This document shows positions 16,179-24,524 of a DNA stretch of 64,000 nt, one piece after another. Below the pieces are notes generated by a model that was not told the origin of the DNA, did no database searches, and saw only the letters and a program-made list of their open reading frames with translations. Numbering within the stretch: position 1 is the first letter of the stretch; each line of letters begins with the position of its first letter. Location: contig CAAGDF010000003.1 of NCBI GenBank assembly GCA_900768525.1, positions 1 through 64,000 of the forward strand, written 5' to 3'. Position numbers and translations under genes: made by a program. Origin of the DNA: Clostridia bacterium (lineage in GTDB: Bacteria; Bacillota; Clostridia; Christensenellales; Borkfalkiaceae).

Positions 16179-17300
16179 ATGGTAAAGATCGTTCCCGTAA
16201 AGACAAAGCGGGATCAAAAGGAATTTATTGAGTTTCCTTTAAGGTTATATAAAAAAAATCCGTATTTCGTACCGCCGCTGTACGGCGATGAAAAAAAGAT
16301 GTTCAAAAGTAAGTTCGTTTATAACGAAACTTGCGATTTCGCTTGTTTTCTCGCTAAAAAGGACGGAGTGACCGTCGGTCGTATTCAAGCCATACTATCG
16401 CGTCCGTCAAACGAAAAAACGGGCGAAAAGCGTGTCAGATTTACAAGATTTGACGCTATCGACGATTACGAGGTTTCCGACGCGTTGTTTAACGCTGTGG
16501 AAAAATTCGCAAGATCGCTCGGAATGGACACGATTTGCGGACCGCTAGGCTTTTCCGATCTCGAAAGAGAGGGCTTGCTCGTTGAGGGCTTTGAAGAACT
16601 TTCCACGTTCGAGGAGCAGTACAATTACGAATATTACGGCAAACTTATAGAACGTTACGGCTTTGTCAAAGAAGTCGATTGGGTGGAATCGAAGATATAT
16701 TTGCCGAAAACGGGCATTGAAGAAATGCAAAAAATGTCCGATTTCGTAATGAAACGTTACAAACTGCACATAGGCGAAGCGAAAAACGTAAACGATTTTC
16801 TTAAAAAATATGCCGACAAATTTTTCGAGCTTCTCGACATAAGCTATGAAAATTTATACGGCACCGTGCCTTTTACCGACGGCATGAAGAAGATGATGGA
16901 GGAAAATTTCCGCCTTATAATCGACTTGAAGCACGTCGTAATCATTCTTAACGAGAAAGACGAACCTGTTTGCCTCGGAATATGTTTCCCGTCGCTTGCC
17001 AAAGCCGTTCAGAAATCGGGCGGACGGCTTACGCCCGCCGCGCTTATAAGAATACTCAAGGCGGTAAAGCATCCCGAAATAATTGACCTCGGTCTTATAG
17101 CCGTTCACCCCGACTATTTAAACCGCGGTATCACGTCGGTTGTTTCCGCCGGGCTTATGAAAATGCTTGCCGAGGGCAACATAAAATATGCCGAAACAAA
17201 TCTTAATCTTGAAGACAATCATGCCATTTTAAACCAATGGAAACGTTTCGACAGCGTTCGTCATAAGCGCAGACGCGCATATGTGAAAAAGTTAAAATAA
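16179..17300 (+). CDS. GNAT-fold acyltransferase-like protein
   Basis: The 373-aa product looks like a two-lobed GNAT superfamily protein. The N-terminal half starts MVKIVPVKTKRDQKEFIEFPLRLYK-like and includes NPYFVPPLYGDEKK. The C-terminal half has LGLIAVHPDYLNRGITSVVSAGLM, a motif-A-like acyl-CoA-binding segment, then AETNLNLEDNHAILNQWKRFD. Members are usually annotated only as N-acetyltransferase-like. Its place between fakB and plsX (3 bp before plsX) suggests an acyl substrate in lipid metabolism, but the reaction is unknown. Confidence 0.65.
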   Translation: MVKIVPVKTKRDQKEFIEFPLRLYKKNPYFVPPLYGDEKKMFKSKFVYNETCDFACFLAKKDGVTVGRIQAILSRPSNEKTGEKRVRFTRFDAIDDYEVSDALFNAVEKFARSLGMDTICGPLGFSDLEREGLLVEGFEELSTFEEQYNYEYYGKLIERYGFVKEVDWVESKIYLPKTGIEEMQKMSDFVMKRYKLHIGEAKNVNDFLKKYADKFFELLDISYENLYGTVPFTDGMKKMMEENFRLIIDLKHVVIILNEKDEPVCLGICFPSLAKAVQKSGGRLTPAALIRILKAVKHPEIIDLGLIAVHPDYLNRGITSVVSAGLMKMLAEGNIKYAETNLNLEDNHAILNQWKRFDSVRHKRRRAYVKKLK

Positions 17301-17303
17301 GAT

Positions 17304-18323
17304 ATGATAAAAATCGCAATAGACTGTCTGGGCGGCGATCATAGCCCGGACGCTAATATAGAGGGTGCTCTTGCCGCGCTTAATAAACATTCCGATCTTT
17401 GCGTCGTGCTTTTCGGCGACGAAAGCGTGATAAAAAGCAAACTCGAGGGCAAAAAGTACGATAAAATGCGTGTGGAAATCGTTCACGCGCCCGTAGAGGT
17501 AACGGGCGACGATAAACCTATCGACGCGTTCAGGCTGAAAAAACAGTCGTCGATGGTGAGTTCTGTTTCGCGTATGCGCGAAGATGAAACTATCTCGGCG
17601 CTTGTGTCGGTCGGTTCAACGGCGGTGCTTGTCGGCACGTCCATTCTTCGCCTCGGCAGAATAGAGGGAGTTCGCCGTCCCGCGTTTTGCCCTGTGCTAC
17701 CCGCTATGAACGGAGGCGTGGTCGGCTTGTCCGACAGCGGAGCAAACGTAGACTGCACGCCATTGCAACTTCACCAGTACGCAGTTATGGCAAGCGCATA
17801 CATGACCGCCATGTTTGGCGTGGAAAACCCGCGCGTCGCGCTTTTAAATATCGGCGTTGAACCCGAAAAGGGCGACGACCTTCACCGCGAGGCATACAAA
17901 TTGCTTGCCGCCGATAAAAGTCTTAATTTTGTCGGCAATATGGAAAGCCGCGATTTTCTCTCGGGTAAATACGATCTGATCGTCAGCGACGCGTTTTCGG
18001 GTAACGTACTTATCAAAAGCACGGAGGGCGCGGCGCTCGAACTGCTTAAAAAAATCAAAAAAGACATAATGAGCAGTTTTATAAACAAGATCGGCGCGCT
18101 GTTTTTAAAGAAAATGTTCATGCAGGAAAAAGAGTTTATGAACTATCATAATTACGGCGGCAGCGTGCTTCTGGGGCTGGAAAAAATAGTCGTTAAAGGG
18201 CACGGTAGCAGTAATGCCAAAGCGTTTGAAATCTGCGTTGAGCAAGCGTATAAACTCGTCGGCTCAGACCTTGCTGGCAAAATAGAAAATGGTATTGCGA
18301 CAACCGTCGAACAAGATAATTAA
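17304..18323 (+). CDS. plsX: phosphate acyltransferase
   Basis: PlsX interconverts acyl-ACP and acyl-phosphate, feeding PlsY in phospholipid synthesis or returning exogenous acyl groups to ACP. The 339-aa sequence begins IKIAIDCLGGDHSPDANIEGA, with the family motif usually DAMGGD here DCLGGD. It contains SVGSTAVLVG, RPAFCPVLPA, DSGANVDC and VSDAFSGNVLIKSTEG. Together with FakA/FakB and ACP the operon would allow use of environmental fatty acids. Confidence 0.95.
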   Translation: MIKIAIDCLGGDHSPDANIEGALAALNKHSDLCVVLFGDESVIKSKLEGKKYDKMRVEIVHAPVEVTGDDKPIDAFRLKKQSSMVSSVSRMREDETISALVSVGSTAVLVGTSILRLGRIEGVRRPAFCPVLPAMNGGVVGLSDSGANVDCTPLQLHQYAVMASAYMTAMFGVENPRVALLNIGVEPEKGDDLHREAYKLLAADKSLNFVGNMESRDFLSGKYDLIVSDAFSGNVLIKSTEGAALELLKKIKKDIMSSFINKIGALFLKKMFMQEKEFMNYHNYGGSVLLGLEKIVVKGHGSSNAKAFEICVEQAYKLVGSDLAGKIENGIATTVEQDN

Positions 18324-18341
18324 GCTATAAAGGAGCTAAAA

Positions 18342-18569
18342 ATGTTTGAAAAAGTAAGAAAACTCATTGCTTTGCAACTCAAAATACCGGAAGATAAAAT
18401 CACTATGGAAAGCCGTATAAAGGACGACCTCGGTGCCGATTCCGTCGATATTCTGCAATTGCTTATGACTCTCGAAGATGAGCACGGAATCGAAATTCCC
18501 GATGAAAAACTCGTCAGGTTCAACACCGTCGGCGATATCGTAGAATACCTCGAATCCTGTAATTTGTAA
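18342..18569 (+). CDS. acpP: acyl carrier protein
   Basis: The 75-aa acidic helical protein carries the 4'-phosphopantetheine attachment Ser in DLGADSVDILQLLM near residue 35. AAGGAG precedes the ATG. It closes the fak-plsX operon. No fabD, fabG or fapR is present here, unlike the Bacillus plsX cluster. Confidence 0.95.
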   Translation: MFEKVRKLIALQLKIPEDKITMESRIKDDLGADSVDILQLLMTLEDEHGIEIPDEKLVRFNTVGDIVEYLESCNL

Positions 18570-18703
18570 GCCGATTATTGTCAGGCATAGAATAGAAAAC
18601 CGGTAAAAATGCCACAAATCTATTCTAACTTTGACATAAAAATTAAAAAACGGGCTTATAGATTGTGCCGTATTAAAGGAAAAACGATAACCGGACCAAA
18701 ATT

Positions 18704-18748
18704 AAAAGGACTGAGGCAAGTGATATACGGCTTGCCTCAGCCCTTTTT
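18704..18748. terminator. bidirectional terminator between acpP and the permease gene
   Basis: AAAAGGACTGAGGCAAG and CTTGCCTCAGCCCTTTTT form a strong stem around a 10-nt loop, with A- and T-runs on opposite sides. Confidence 0.9.
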
Positions 18749-18762
18749 GTTTGTCTGTCTTA

Positions 18763-20226
18763 TTATTTATTGTCGTCGTCGGTAACGGTTGCGCCGAACA
18801 TATCTTCTTCTATCTTTTCGCCTTCGGCAAGCGTTACGTTTTTGGTAACTTCAACTTTTTTGGGCTTAAGAATGAGGTTTACGATAATGCCGAGGATGAG
18901 TGCGCAAGCGGTGCTTGAAATGCTAACTTTGCCGAATTCGAGGTATATTCCGCCAAGACCTGTAACGAAGATTGCAGCCACAACGAAGAGGTTTTTGGAA
19001 TCGTCAAGGTCAACGTTCTTGAACATACGAAGACCGGATACCGCGATGAAACCGTAGAGCGCGATGCAGATTCCGCCGACTACGCAGGAGGGAATGCTTT
19101 CGATAAAGAGCATTACCGGATAGATAAATGCAAGCACGATGCACATTATTGCCGTAGTAAATATGGTGTAAACCGAAGCGTTACCTGTGATTGCAACGCA
19201 GCCGATCGATTCGCCGTAAGTGGTGTTGGGGCAACCGCCGAAGAATGCGCCTGCAATCGAGCCTACGCCGTCGCCGAGCAACGTTCTGTGCAGTCCGGGA
19301 TCTTTAAGCAGGTCGTTACCGATAATCGAAGAGATGTTCTTATGGTCGGCAACGTGTTCGGCAAATACAACCATAGCGACGGGCGCGAACGCGACGAATA
19401 TATTGAGTACCGCCGTCCAGTCGAGCGGGTGAGTGGTGGAAGCCGAACCCGTAAGTTCTTTAAATGCTTCTATGAAAGAGAAGGAGGGCAGCCAGTTGTT
19501 GAAATCGGCGATTTTGGTAAATTCGCTGAAGTTGATGAGCTGCATATAGGGGACGTTGCAAAGCAAGCCGATAACCGTGAAGATGCTTGCAAGCAGATAG
19601 CCCGCGCCTACGCCGATTACGAAAGGAATAAGTTTCATCTGCTTATTGCCTTTAACCGAAGCGATTATGGTAACGATGAATGTTACAAGACCTACGAGTA
19701 TCGCAAGCAGATTGTAGTTATTTTTGCTTACGGCAATGTTCATAAGGTTGTTCATAGCCGAGCCGGAAAGGCTGAGCCCGATAAGCGCAACGGTCGGGCC
19801 TATGATTACGGGAGGCATAAGTTTGTTGAGCCATTCGGAACCGACTTTGGTAATTATCAGCGCGATTACGACGTACACAAGTCCCGCGAAAATCGAGCCG
19901 AGCAATATGCCGCAGTATCCGTAAAGAATACCCGTGCTGAGCGGTGCGATAAAGGCAAACGAGCTGCCTAAGAACACAGGGCTTTTAAACTTGGTGAAGA
20001 GGAGATAAACAAGAGTACCGACGCCGGCGCCGATGAGTGCCGCAGCCTGGCTCATGTTCCGAGAGAAGAATTCAAGTCCGTTCTTTGCACAAAAGTCGGC
20101 GGCGTTGCCGTTTACGAGTGCGGGCACCAGAACGGTTGCCGCAAGAATGGCAAGCACTTGCTGAAATGCAAATACGAGGTTTTTGCCGAACGGTACTTTT
20201 TGCCGTACGTCATAGGTGAGTTTCAT
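18763..20226 (-). CDS. uraA: uracil/nucleobase:cation symporter (NCS2)
   Basis: This 487-aa permease of the NCS2 family has about 14 hydrophobic segments and begins VRQKVPFGKNLVFAFQQVLAILAATVLVP. The conserved VVFAEHVADHK segment in helix 8 and TTYGESIGCVAITG near helix 10 match uracil permeases (the Glu residues coordinate the base). AGGAG lies 10 bp upstream. It follows pyrR on the same strand with no terminator between, so it should be PyrR-attenuated. Confidence 0.88.
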   Translation of the reverse strand: MKLTYDVRQKVPFGKNLVFAFQQVLAILAATVLVPALVNGNAADFCAKNGLEFFSRNMSQAAALIGAGVGTLVYLLFTKFKSPVFLGSSFAFIAPLSTGILYGYCGILLGSIFAGLVYVVIALIITKVGSEWLNKLMPPVIIGPTVALIGLSLSGSAMNNLMNIAVSKNNYNLLAILVGLVTFIVTIIASVKGNKQMKLIPFVIGVGAGYLLASIFTVIGLLCNVPYMQLINFSEFTKIADFNNWLPSFSFIEAFKELTGSASTTHPLDWTAVLNIFVAFAPVAMVVFAEHVADHKNISSIIGNDLLKDPGLHRTLLGDGVGSIAGAFFGGCPNTTYGESIGCVAITGNASVYTIFTTAIMCIVLAFIYPVMLFIESIPSCVVGGICIALYGFIAVSGLRMFKNVDLDDSKNLFVVAAIFVTGLGGIYLEFGKVSISSTACALILGIIVNLILKPKKVEVTKNVTLAEGEKIEEDMFGATVTDDDNK

Positions 20227-20388
20227 AATTTTTATATCTCCTGTATAAAATTAATTACTGTATCTTTTCGGCTTTTGCGGTGGCGGGGTGCACGTTACCG
20301 TTACTTGCGCCGCGCGCCGCCGAATTTTTGCCGCCGTTTTAGCCCGCGGTTTGCGCGGTTATTATAGGGCGTGGCATTCAATTTCGTT

Positions 20389-20934
20389 TCAGCCGTTAAC
20401 ACCTGTATAAAGTTTTACGTTTTGTTCGTCGTCGGTTTCAAAAAAGTTGACCGCAACCACTTCGCTTAGCTTTGTCGGCAGGTTTTTGCCCACAAAGTCC
20501 GCGCGAATGGGCAGTTCTCTGTGCCCACGGTCTACTAAAACGGCTAGTTGTACGGACGACGGTCTACCTTTTGCAAGCGTTGCTTCAAGCGCGGCTCGAG
20601 CCGTCCGACCTGTAAATATAACGTCATCGCACAAAACGACTATTTTGTTTTTTACCTCAAACGGAATGTTCGTTCCGTTTACAACGGGCGTTTCAAACTT
20701 TTCCGTAATGTCGTCGCGATAAAGAGAGATATCGATGCTGCCGACCGGCGTTTTTACATCTTCAAATTTTTCTATATAATCGGCGAGCATTTTTGCCATA
20801 GGAACGCCGCGCGTCACAACGCCGATCAGAACAACGTTTTCAACGCCTTTATTCCTTTCTATTATTTCATGCGCTATTCTTGCGATCGCGCGGTTTACGG
20901 ACTGTTCGTCCAGAATAATCTTTTCTTCCGTCAT
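20389..20934 (-). CDS. pyrR: pyrimidine operon attenuation protein / uracil phosphoribosyltransferase
   Basis: PyrR binds pyr mRNA with UMP/UTP to favour termination and has weak UPRTase activity. The 181-aa sequence has EKIILDEQSVNRAIARIAHEI, the PRPP loop VVLCDDVIFTGRTARAALEA and the RNA-contact region RPSSVQLAVLVDRGHRELPIRADFVGKNLPT. The start at 20934 matches the family. The longer ORF would run through the attenuator hairpin. An internal adaptation is the shorter C-terminus with FETDDEQNVKLY. Confidence 0.95.
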   Translation of the reverse strand: MTEEKIILDEQSVNRAIARIAHEIIERNKGVENVVLIGVVTRGVPMAKMLADYIEKFEDVKTPVGSIDISLYRDDITEKFETPVVNGTNIPFEVKNKIVVLCDDVIFTGRTARAALEATLAKGRPSSVQLAVLVDRGHRELPIRADFVGKNLPTKLSEVVAVNFFETDDEQNVKLYTGVNG

Positions 20935-20950
20935 TTTCCGTCGCGATACA

Positions 20951-21066
20951 AAACAAAAACGCCTTGCATACCGCAAAGCGTCAATAACCATAATCAAACC
21001 GAGCTTTAAATCGCCCTTAAAAATCTGAAATTATCGTTTGCCTTGCGGACCTCTCGTGCCCGGCGG
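20951..21066 (-). promoter_or_regulatory. PyrR-type attenuator leader
   Basis: On the minus strand the leader first shows a CACGAGAGGTCCGC segment (21045-21060), resembling the PyrR-binding anti-antiterminator loop. It then shows a terminator with stem ACGCTTTGC/GCAAGGCGT (20959-20981) and a T-rich tail at 20951-20959, ending 17 nt before pyrR. Conserved logic in Firmicutes: UMP-PyrR binding releases this terminator. Confidence 0.72.
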
Positions 21067-21101
21067 GTATCGCAGTACCCCTTAAAGACTTATCGATTGG
21101 C

Positions 21102-21130
21102 ATTATAACGAATTAAAAAAAATATGTCAA
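21102..21130 (-). promoter_or_regulatory. pyrR-uraA promoter
   Basis: Perfect TTGACA (21125-21130) and TATAAT (21102-21107) on the minus strand with a 17-bp spacer, about 165 bp before pyrR. Confidence 0.9.
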
Positions 21131-21133
21131 CTC

Positions 21134-21178
21134 AAAAAAACGCCGGATAAAAAATTTGTTCCGAAAATTTTTTATCCG
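21134..21178 (-). terminator. terminator downstream of the DUF2804 gene
   Basis: CCGGATAAAAAATTT and AAATTTTTTATCCGG form a 15-bp stem. On the minus strand it is followed by CGTTTTTTT. It insulates the pyrR promoter 4 bp further on. A second stem GGCAGAC/GTCTGCC lies at 21197-21224. The gap 21179-21360 has no gene and holds this stem and repeat copy 5. Confidence 0.8.
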
Positions 21179-21248
21179 GGAACACCCGCGTCCTTTGGCA
21201 GACCTGCAATTTTTTTTGTCTGCCTTTCATCTTGCGCCGCAAAAGTCG

Positions 21249-21275
21249 CGATAATCGACCTATAGGCGTTTTTTT
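21249..21275 (+). repeat. dispersed repeat copy 5 (class A)
   Basis: GCGATAATCGACCTATAGGC followed by G and an 8-T run. It is in the untranslated region 3' of the minus-strand DUF2804 gene. Confidence 0.85.
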
Positions 21276-21360
21276 TGCGTTACAAGTATGGCACGTCGGG
21301 TGTTATTGCGTGTATTCTACCACTGCAAAATATATCACACGCACTTATAGTGAACCCGCA

Positions 21361-22392
21361 TTACCAGCGGTTGCGGACGTGTTCGGCGAAACCGATTTTA
21401 TCTTTAATTTCGATAACTTTGCCGTCGTCAAGGATAACCGTGCCGGAAAATAAACCGAATACTTGATGCTGATTGCTCGATATAATAAGGGCGTTGGCGT
21501 TGTCGTAACGGTCGATCAGCGGAACAAAAGACAAGTTAAACCTGCCTTCATCGTCGGTAAAAGTCCATGTCGACATATAATCAAAGCCCTTGCCGTTGTG
21601 TTTTTTTGGAATATTGAAAACGACCTGATTGAGTTTATGCGCTTTTCCGTCGTAAAACAGCATGTTCTCGGATGCGGCGGAGGTGTCGCCGAACCCGTAA
21701 CCGATATTGAACCCGAATTTTACGTCGTCTATAAGACATTGCAGGCTGCCCCAGTACCACTCGTTGGAATAAGTCCACACGCCGCGCCCCCAGTCGAGGG
21801 TGGCTAGCGAGTTTTCTTCGCTGAAAACGTAGCGGTTTTTGCCGATAGAGCAGTAGCCGCGCGCGGTCATCGCGTTGGCTTTGATGTTGTAATAAAAATG
21901 TTTCGGCTTGTCGAACGGCGTGGCTATAACTATTTTATCGCGCGGTTCGTCGAAAAGTTCAAATTCGCAGGTAAAATCTTGTTTTTTGTCAAACTGTCTG
22001 AACGTAAAAGTCAGCTTGCGAATGCCGTTTTCCTGCGCAAAGCACCCGTCTACTTTTTTATCTTTATAACAGACCGTGCCCGTGCGGTAGTCGGGCGTAA
22101 GCCCGATTTTCCCAAAAGATAAGGCGTGCATCGTGCTCTTTGTTATGTAAGTGCGTTTTTCGAAATCGAGAAAACTCACCGACGCCAAAGACATGTACGA
22201 GTTGTCGTCGATTGTCAGGCACACGCCTTGTTTGCCGTTGGAAATAAAATAGTAATCCCATTCCTTAATGCGCAGTTTGCCCGCTTTGATCGCTTTTCGG
22301 TCGTAAATCTTTACCGCCTCGGTAGCGTATCCGCACTCGGTAAGATTGCCGTTTTCGTCCAGAAGATTGCCCGCGCTGAGTATTTTTTGCAT
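21361..22392 (-). CDS. DUF2804 domain protein
   Basis: This 343-aa protein matches the DUF2804 family, a large beta-rich fold of unknown activity. Recognisable segments are RIKEWDYYFISNGKQGVCLTI-like near the N-terminus, the MTARGYCSIG region, LDWGRGVWTYSNEWYWGS and FGFNIGYGFGDTSAASENMLFYDGKAHKL. The start at 22392 is supported by GAGAGGG 6 bp upstream. The open frame extends 37 codons further but through the promoter. It is monocistronic and has no signal peptide. Confidence 0.82.
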   Translation of the reverse strand: MQKILSAGNLLDENGNLTECGYATEAVKIYDRKAIKAGKLRIKEWDYYFISNGKQGVCLTIDDNSYMSLASVSFLDFEKRTYITKSTMHALSFGKIGLTPDYRTGTVCYKDKKVDGCFAQENGIRKLTFTFRQFDKKQDFTCEFELFDEPRDKIVIATPFDKPKHFYYNIKANAMTARGYCSIGKNRYVFSEENSLATLDWGRGVWTYSNEWYWGSLQCLIDDVKFGFNIGYGFGDTSAASENMLFYDGKAHKLNQVVFNIPKKHNGKGFDYMSTWTFTDDEGRFNLSFVPLIDRYDNANALIISSNQHQVFGLFSGTVILDDGKVIEIKDKIGFAEHVRNRW

Positions 22393-22443
22393 TTTTTCCC
22401 TCTCAAAATGTAAAGCAGTAATAAAAGGCTGCTCTTGATCTGT

Positions 22444-22472
22444 AATATACCATAAAAAAACCGCTTTGTAAA
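22444..22472 (-). promoter_or_regulatory. promoter of the DUF2804 gene
   Basis: On the minus strand TTTACA (22467-22472) and TATATT (22444-22449) are 17 bp apart. The -35 box lies inside a small inverted repeat CGCTTTGC/CAAAGCG. Confidence 0.7.
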
Positions 22473-22631
22473 CGGCAAAGCGATTTTTCCATATGTTTTT
22501 CACTTAGATTACACGCGTCTTACAATACGCGTTCTTTTCGGCGTTTTATTTGTTTAATTGTTAATTTTTGCGGCTTGTTTTGCTTGTTTTTGCCGAGCGT
22601 TTAACGTTTACGTTTATGCCGCAAAACAAAA

Positions 22632-24524
22632 TTATGCGCCGACCGAAGATTTCAAGCGTTCGCGTTCGTACTGAACGGTGTACAAATTGTAATATTTGCC
22701 TTTCTTCGCAATAAGTTCGTCGTGCGTGCCTTGTTCGAGAATTTTTCCGTCGTCCATAACGATTATAACGTCGGCGTGGCGAACGGTGGAAAGCCTGTGC
22801 GCGACTATCAGCATAGTTCCGCGGTTCATCATTTTTTCCAAAGAATTGCGGATGAGCGATTCTGTTTCGGCGTCGATATTCGCCGTCGCCTCGTCAAGAA
22901 TCATAACGTCGGGTTTGTGAATAACCGTTCTTGCAAAGGATAGCAGTTGCCGTTGCCCCGCAGAGAGGTTGTTTCCGCGTTCGCGTATTTCGTGGTCAAG
23001 CCCGTCGGGCAGTCGTTCGATAAACTTATCGGCGTTCACGTACTCGCAGGCGTGCTTAATTTCGTCGTCGGTAAACTCGCCGTCAAGCGCGATATTGCTG
23101 CGGATCGTGCCCGAAAACAGGAACACGTCCTGCAACATTTGTCCGATATGCCGTCTTAAACTCGAAATAGTGTACTCGGTGATGTCTTTGCCGTCAATGA
23201 GTATCTGACCTTTCTGAATATCGTAGTTGCGACACAGTAGCGAAAGTATAGTTGTTTTGCCCGCACCCGTCGCACCGACGAACGCCGCTGTTTCGCCCGC
23301 GCGTATTTTAAACGATAAATCTTTAAGTATCCATTCGTCTGGTTCATACGCAAACCACACGTTTTTAAACTCTATATCGCCGTGAATTTTTTCAATATCG
23401 GTCGCGCCGTCGGTATCGTTAACCGTCGGCTTTTCGTCCATAATGATAAAGATTTTCTCGGCGGAAGCGAAAGCCGATTGCAAAAAGTTGAACTGTTCGG
23501 CAAGACTTTGAATAGGGTTGAAGAACTTGGATATGTACATATAAAACGTAACCAGCGTGCCCGCGGTGATTGCCTGACCTAAGAACGATGCGCCGTCGAG
23601 ATAGCCTTTTCCGCCGAGGTAGAAAAGGCACATAACCGAGGTAACGTAAAGCATATAGACAACCGGTCTGAAAATGCCGAAAACGAATAACTGTCTGAAC
23701 CGCGCGCTGCGCAGCTTATTGTTTTTGTCCGAAAATTCGTCGAGTTTTGCCTGCTCGCGGTTGAACGCCTGAATGATTTTTATACCCGACAAATTTTCCG
23801 AAAGAAAAGTATTTATATCGGTAGTTCCGTCGCGGACGGCGCGGTACGCCTTACGCGAAAACTTGCGGAATATCAGCGTAAACAACACGATGAACGGCAC
23901 GAAACAGGTAATCATAAGCGCAAGTTCGTAGTTAAGCACAACCATCGCCACGAACACGCAAATCACCATAAAAAAGTTTTTGGCAAGGTTCACAAGCACG
24001 CCCACAAACAAATGCGAAATGGCGTTTGTGTCGCTTGTAATTCGCGAAACCAGCTTGCCGACGGGCAGTTTGTGAAGTTGCTCGTGCGAAAGGCTTTCGA
24101 TTTTTCTGAATAAATCGTTTCTTAAATCGCTGAGTATCTTTTGCCCGGTTCTTTGCAGTATTATCGATTGCGCATACGTTGCCGCGAGCGACAGCAGTAA
24201 AATCGATACATAAACGGCGAGCCTTATGTACAGCGCGGGCAGTTCGAAATCCGATTTTACAAGGTCCTCGATATTGCCGATGAGTAGCGGCGATATAACC
24301 CCGTACGAAACCGAAACGAGCATTAAAAACAGCACCGCCAAAAAGTTTTTGCCATAGGGTTTTGCGTAGCCGAGCAGTCTTTTCATTATCTCGGAGTCTT
24401 TCAGCGTGCGGTCGAAGCCTATTGCTTCTTTTTTGTTTTTCATCAGCGCATAGGCGATTATGAATGCCGCCGAGAACAAGCCGACTATTGCGCCTGCAAC
24501 GAGCAGGGGAAAATATTCACGCAT
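22632..24524 (-). CDS. ABC exporter half-transporter, catalytic NBD
   Basis: This 630-aa half transporter has six transmembrane helices (about residues 1-350, first helix unusually near the N-terminus with a longer lead) and an ABC domain. The motifs are Walker A GATGAGKTT, signature LSAGQ, Walker B VMILDEATANID with the catalytic Glu, and H-loop AHRLS. The partner encoded upstream lacks this Glu, so the pair fits asymmetric heterodimeric exporters such as BmrCD or TM287/288. The substrate (drug, lipid or peptide) cannot be read from sequence. The start overlaps the partner by 8 bp. Confidence 0.9.
   Translation of the reverse strand: MREYFPLLVAGAIVGLFSAAFIIAYALMKNKKEAIGFDRTLKDSEIMKRLLGYAKPYGKNFLAVLFLMLVSVSYGVISPLLIGNIEDLVKSDFELPALYIRLAVYVSILLLSLAATYAQSIILQRTGQKILSDLRNDLFRKIESLSHEQLHKLPVGKLVSRITSDTNAISHLFVGVLVNLAKNFFMVICVFVAMVVLNYELALMITCFVPFIVLFTLIFRKFSRKAYRAVRDGTTDINTFLSENLSGIKIIQAFNREQAKLDEFSDKNNKLRSARFRQLFVFGIFRPVVYMLYVTSVMCLFYLGGKGYLDGASFLGQAITAGTLVTFYMYISKFFNPIQSLAEQFNFLQSAFASAEKIFIIMDEKPTVNDTDGATDIEKIHGDIEFKNVWFAYEPDEWILKDLSFKIRAGETAAFVGATGAGKTTILSLLCRNYDIQKGQILIDGKDITEYTISSLRRHIGQMLQDVFLFSGTIRSNIALDGEFTDDEIKHACEYVNADKFIERLPDGLDHEIRERGNNLSAGQRQLLSFARTVIHKPDVMILDEATANIDAETESLIRNSLEKMMNRGTMLIVAHRLSTVRHADVIIVMDDGKILEQGTHDELIAKKGKYYNLYTVQYERERLKSSVGA

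Noticed and set aside
18570..18600. Possible repeat copy after acpP (CCGATTATTG)
   Set aside because: Only about ten positions match and the TATAG block is absent.
20935..20997. N-terminal extension of pyrR to 20997
   Set aside because: It runs through the attenuator hairpin and is not conserved in PyrR.
22393..22503. Extension of the DUF2804 gene to 22503
   Set aside because: It would pass through the promoter boxes, and a GAGAGGG site supports the ATG at 22392.
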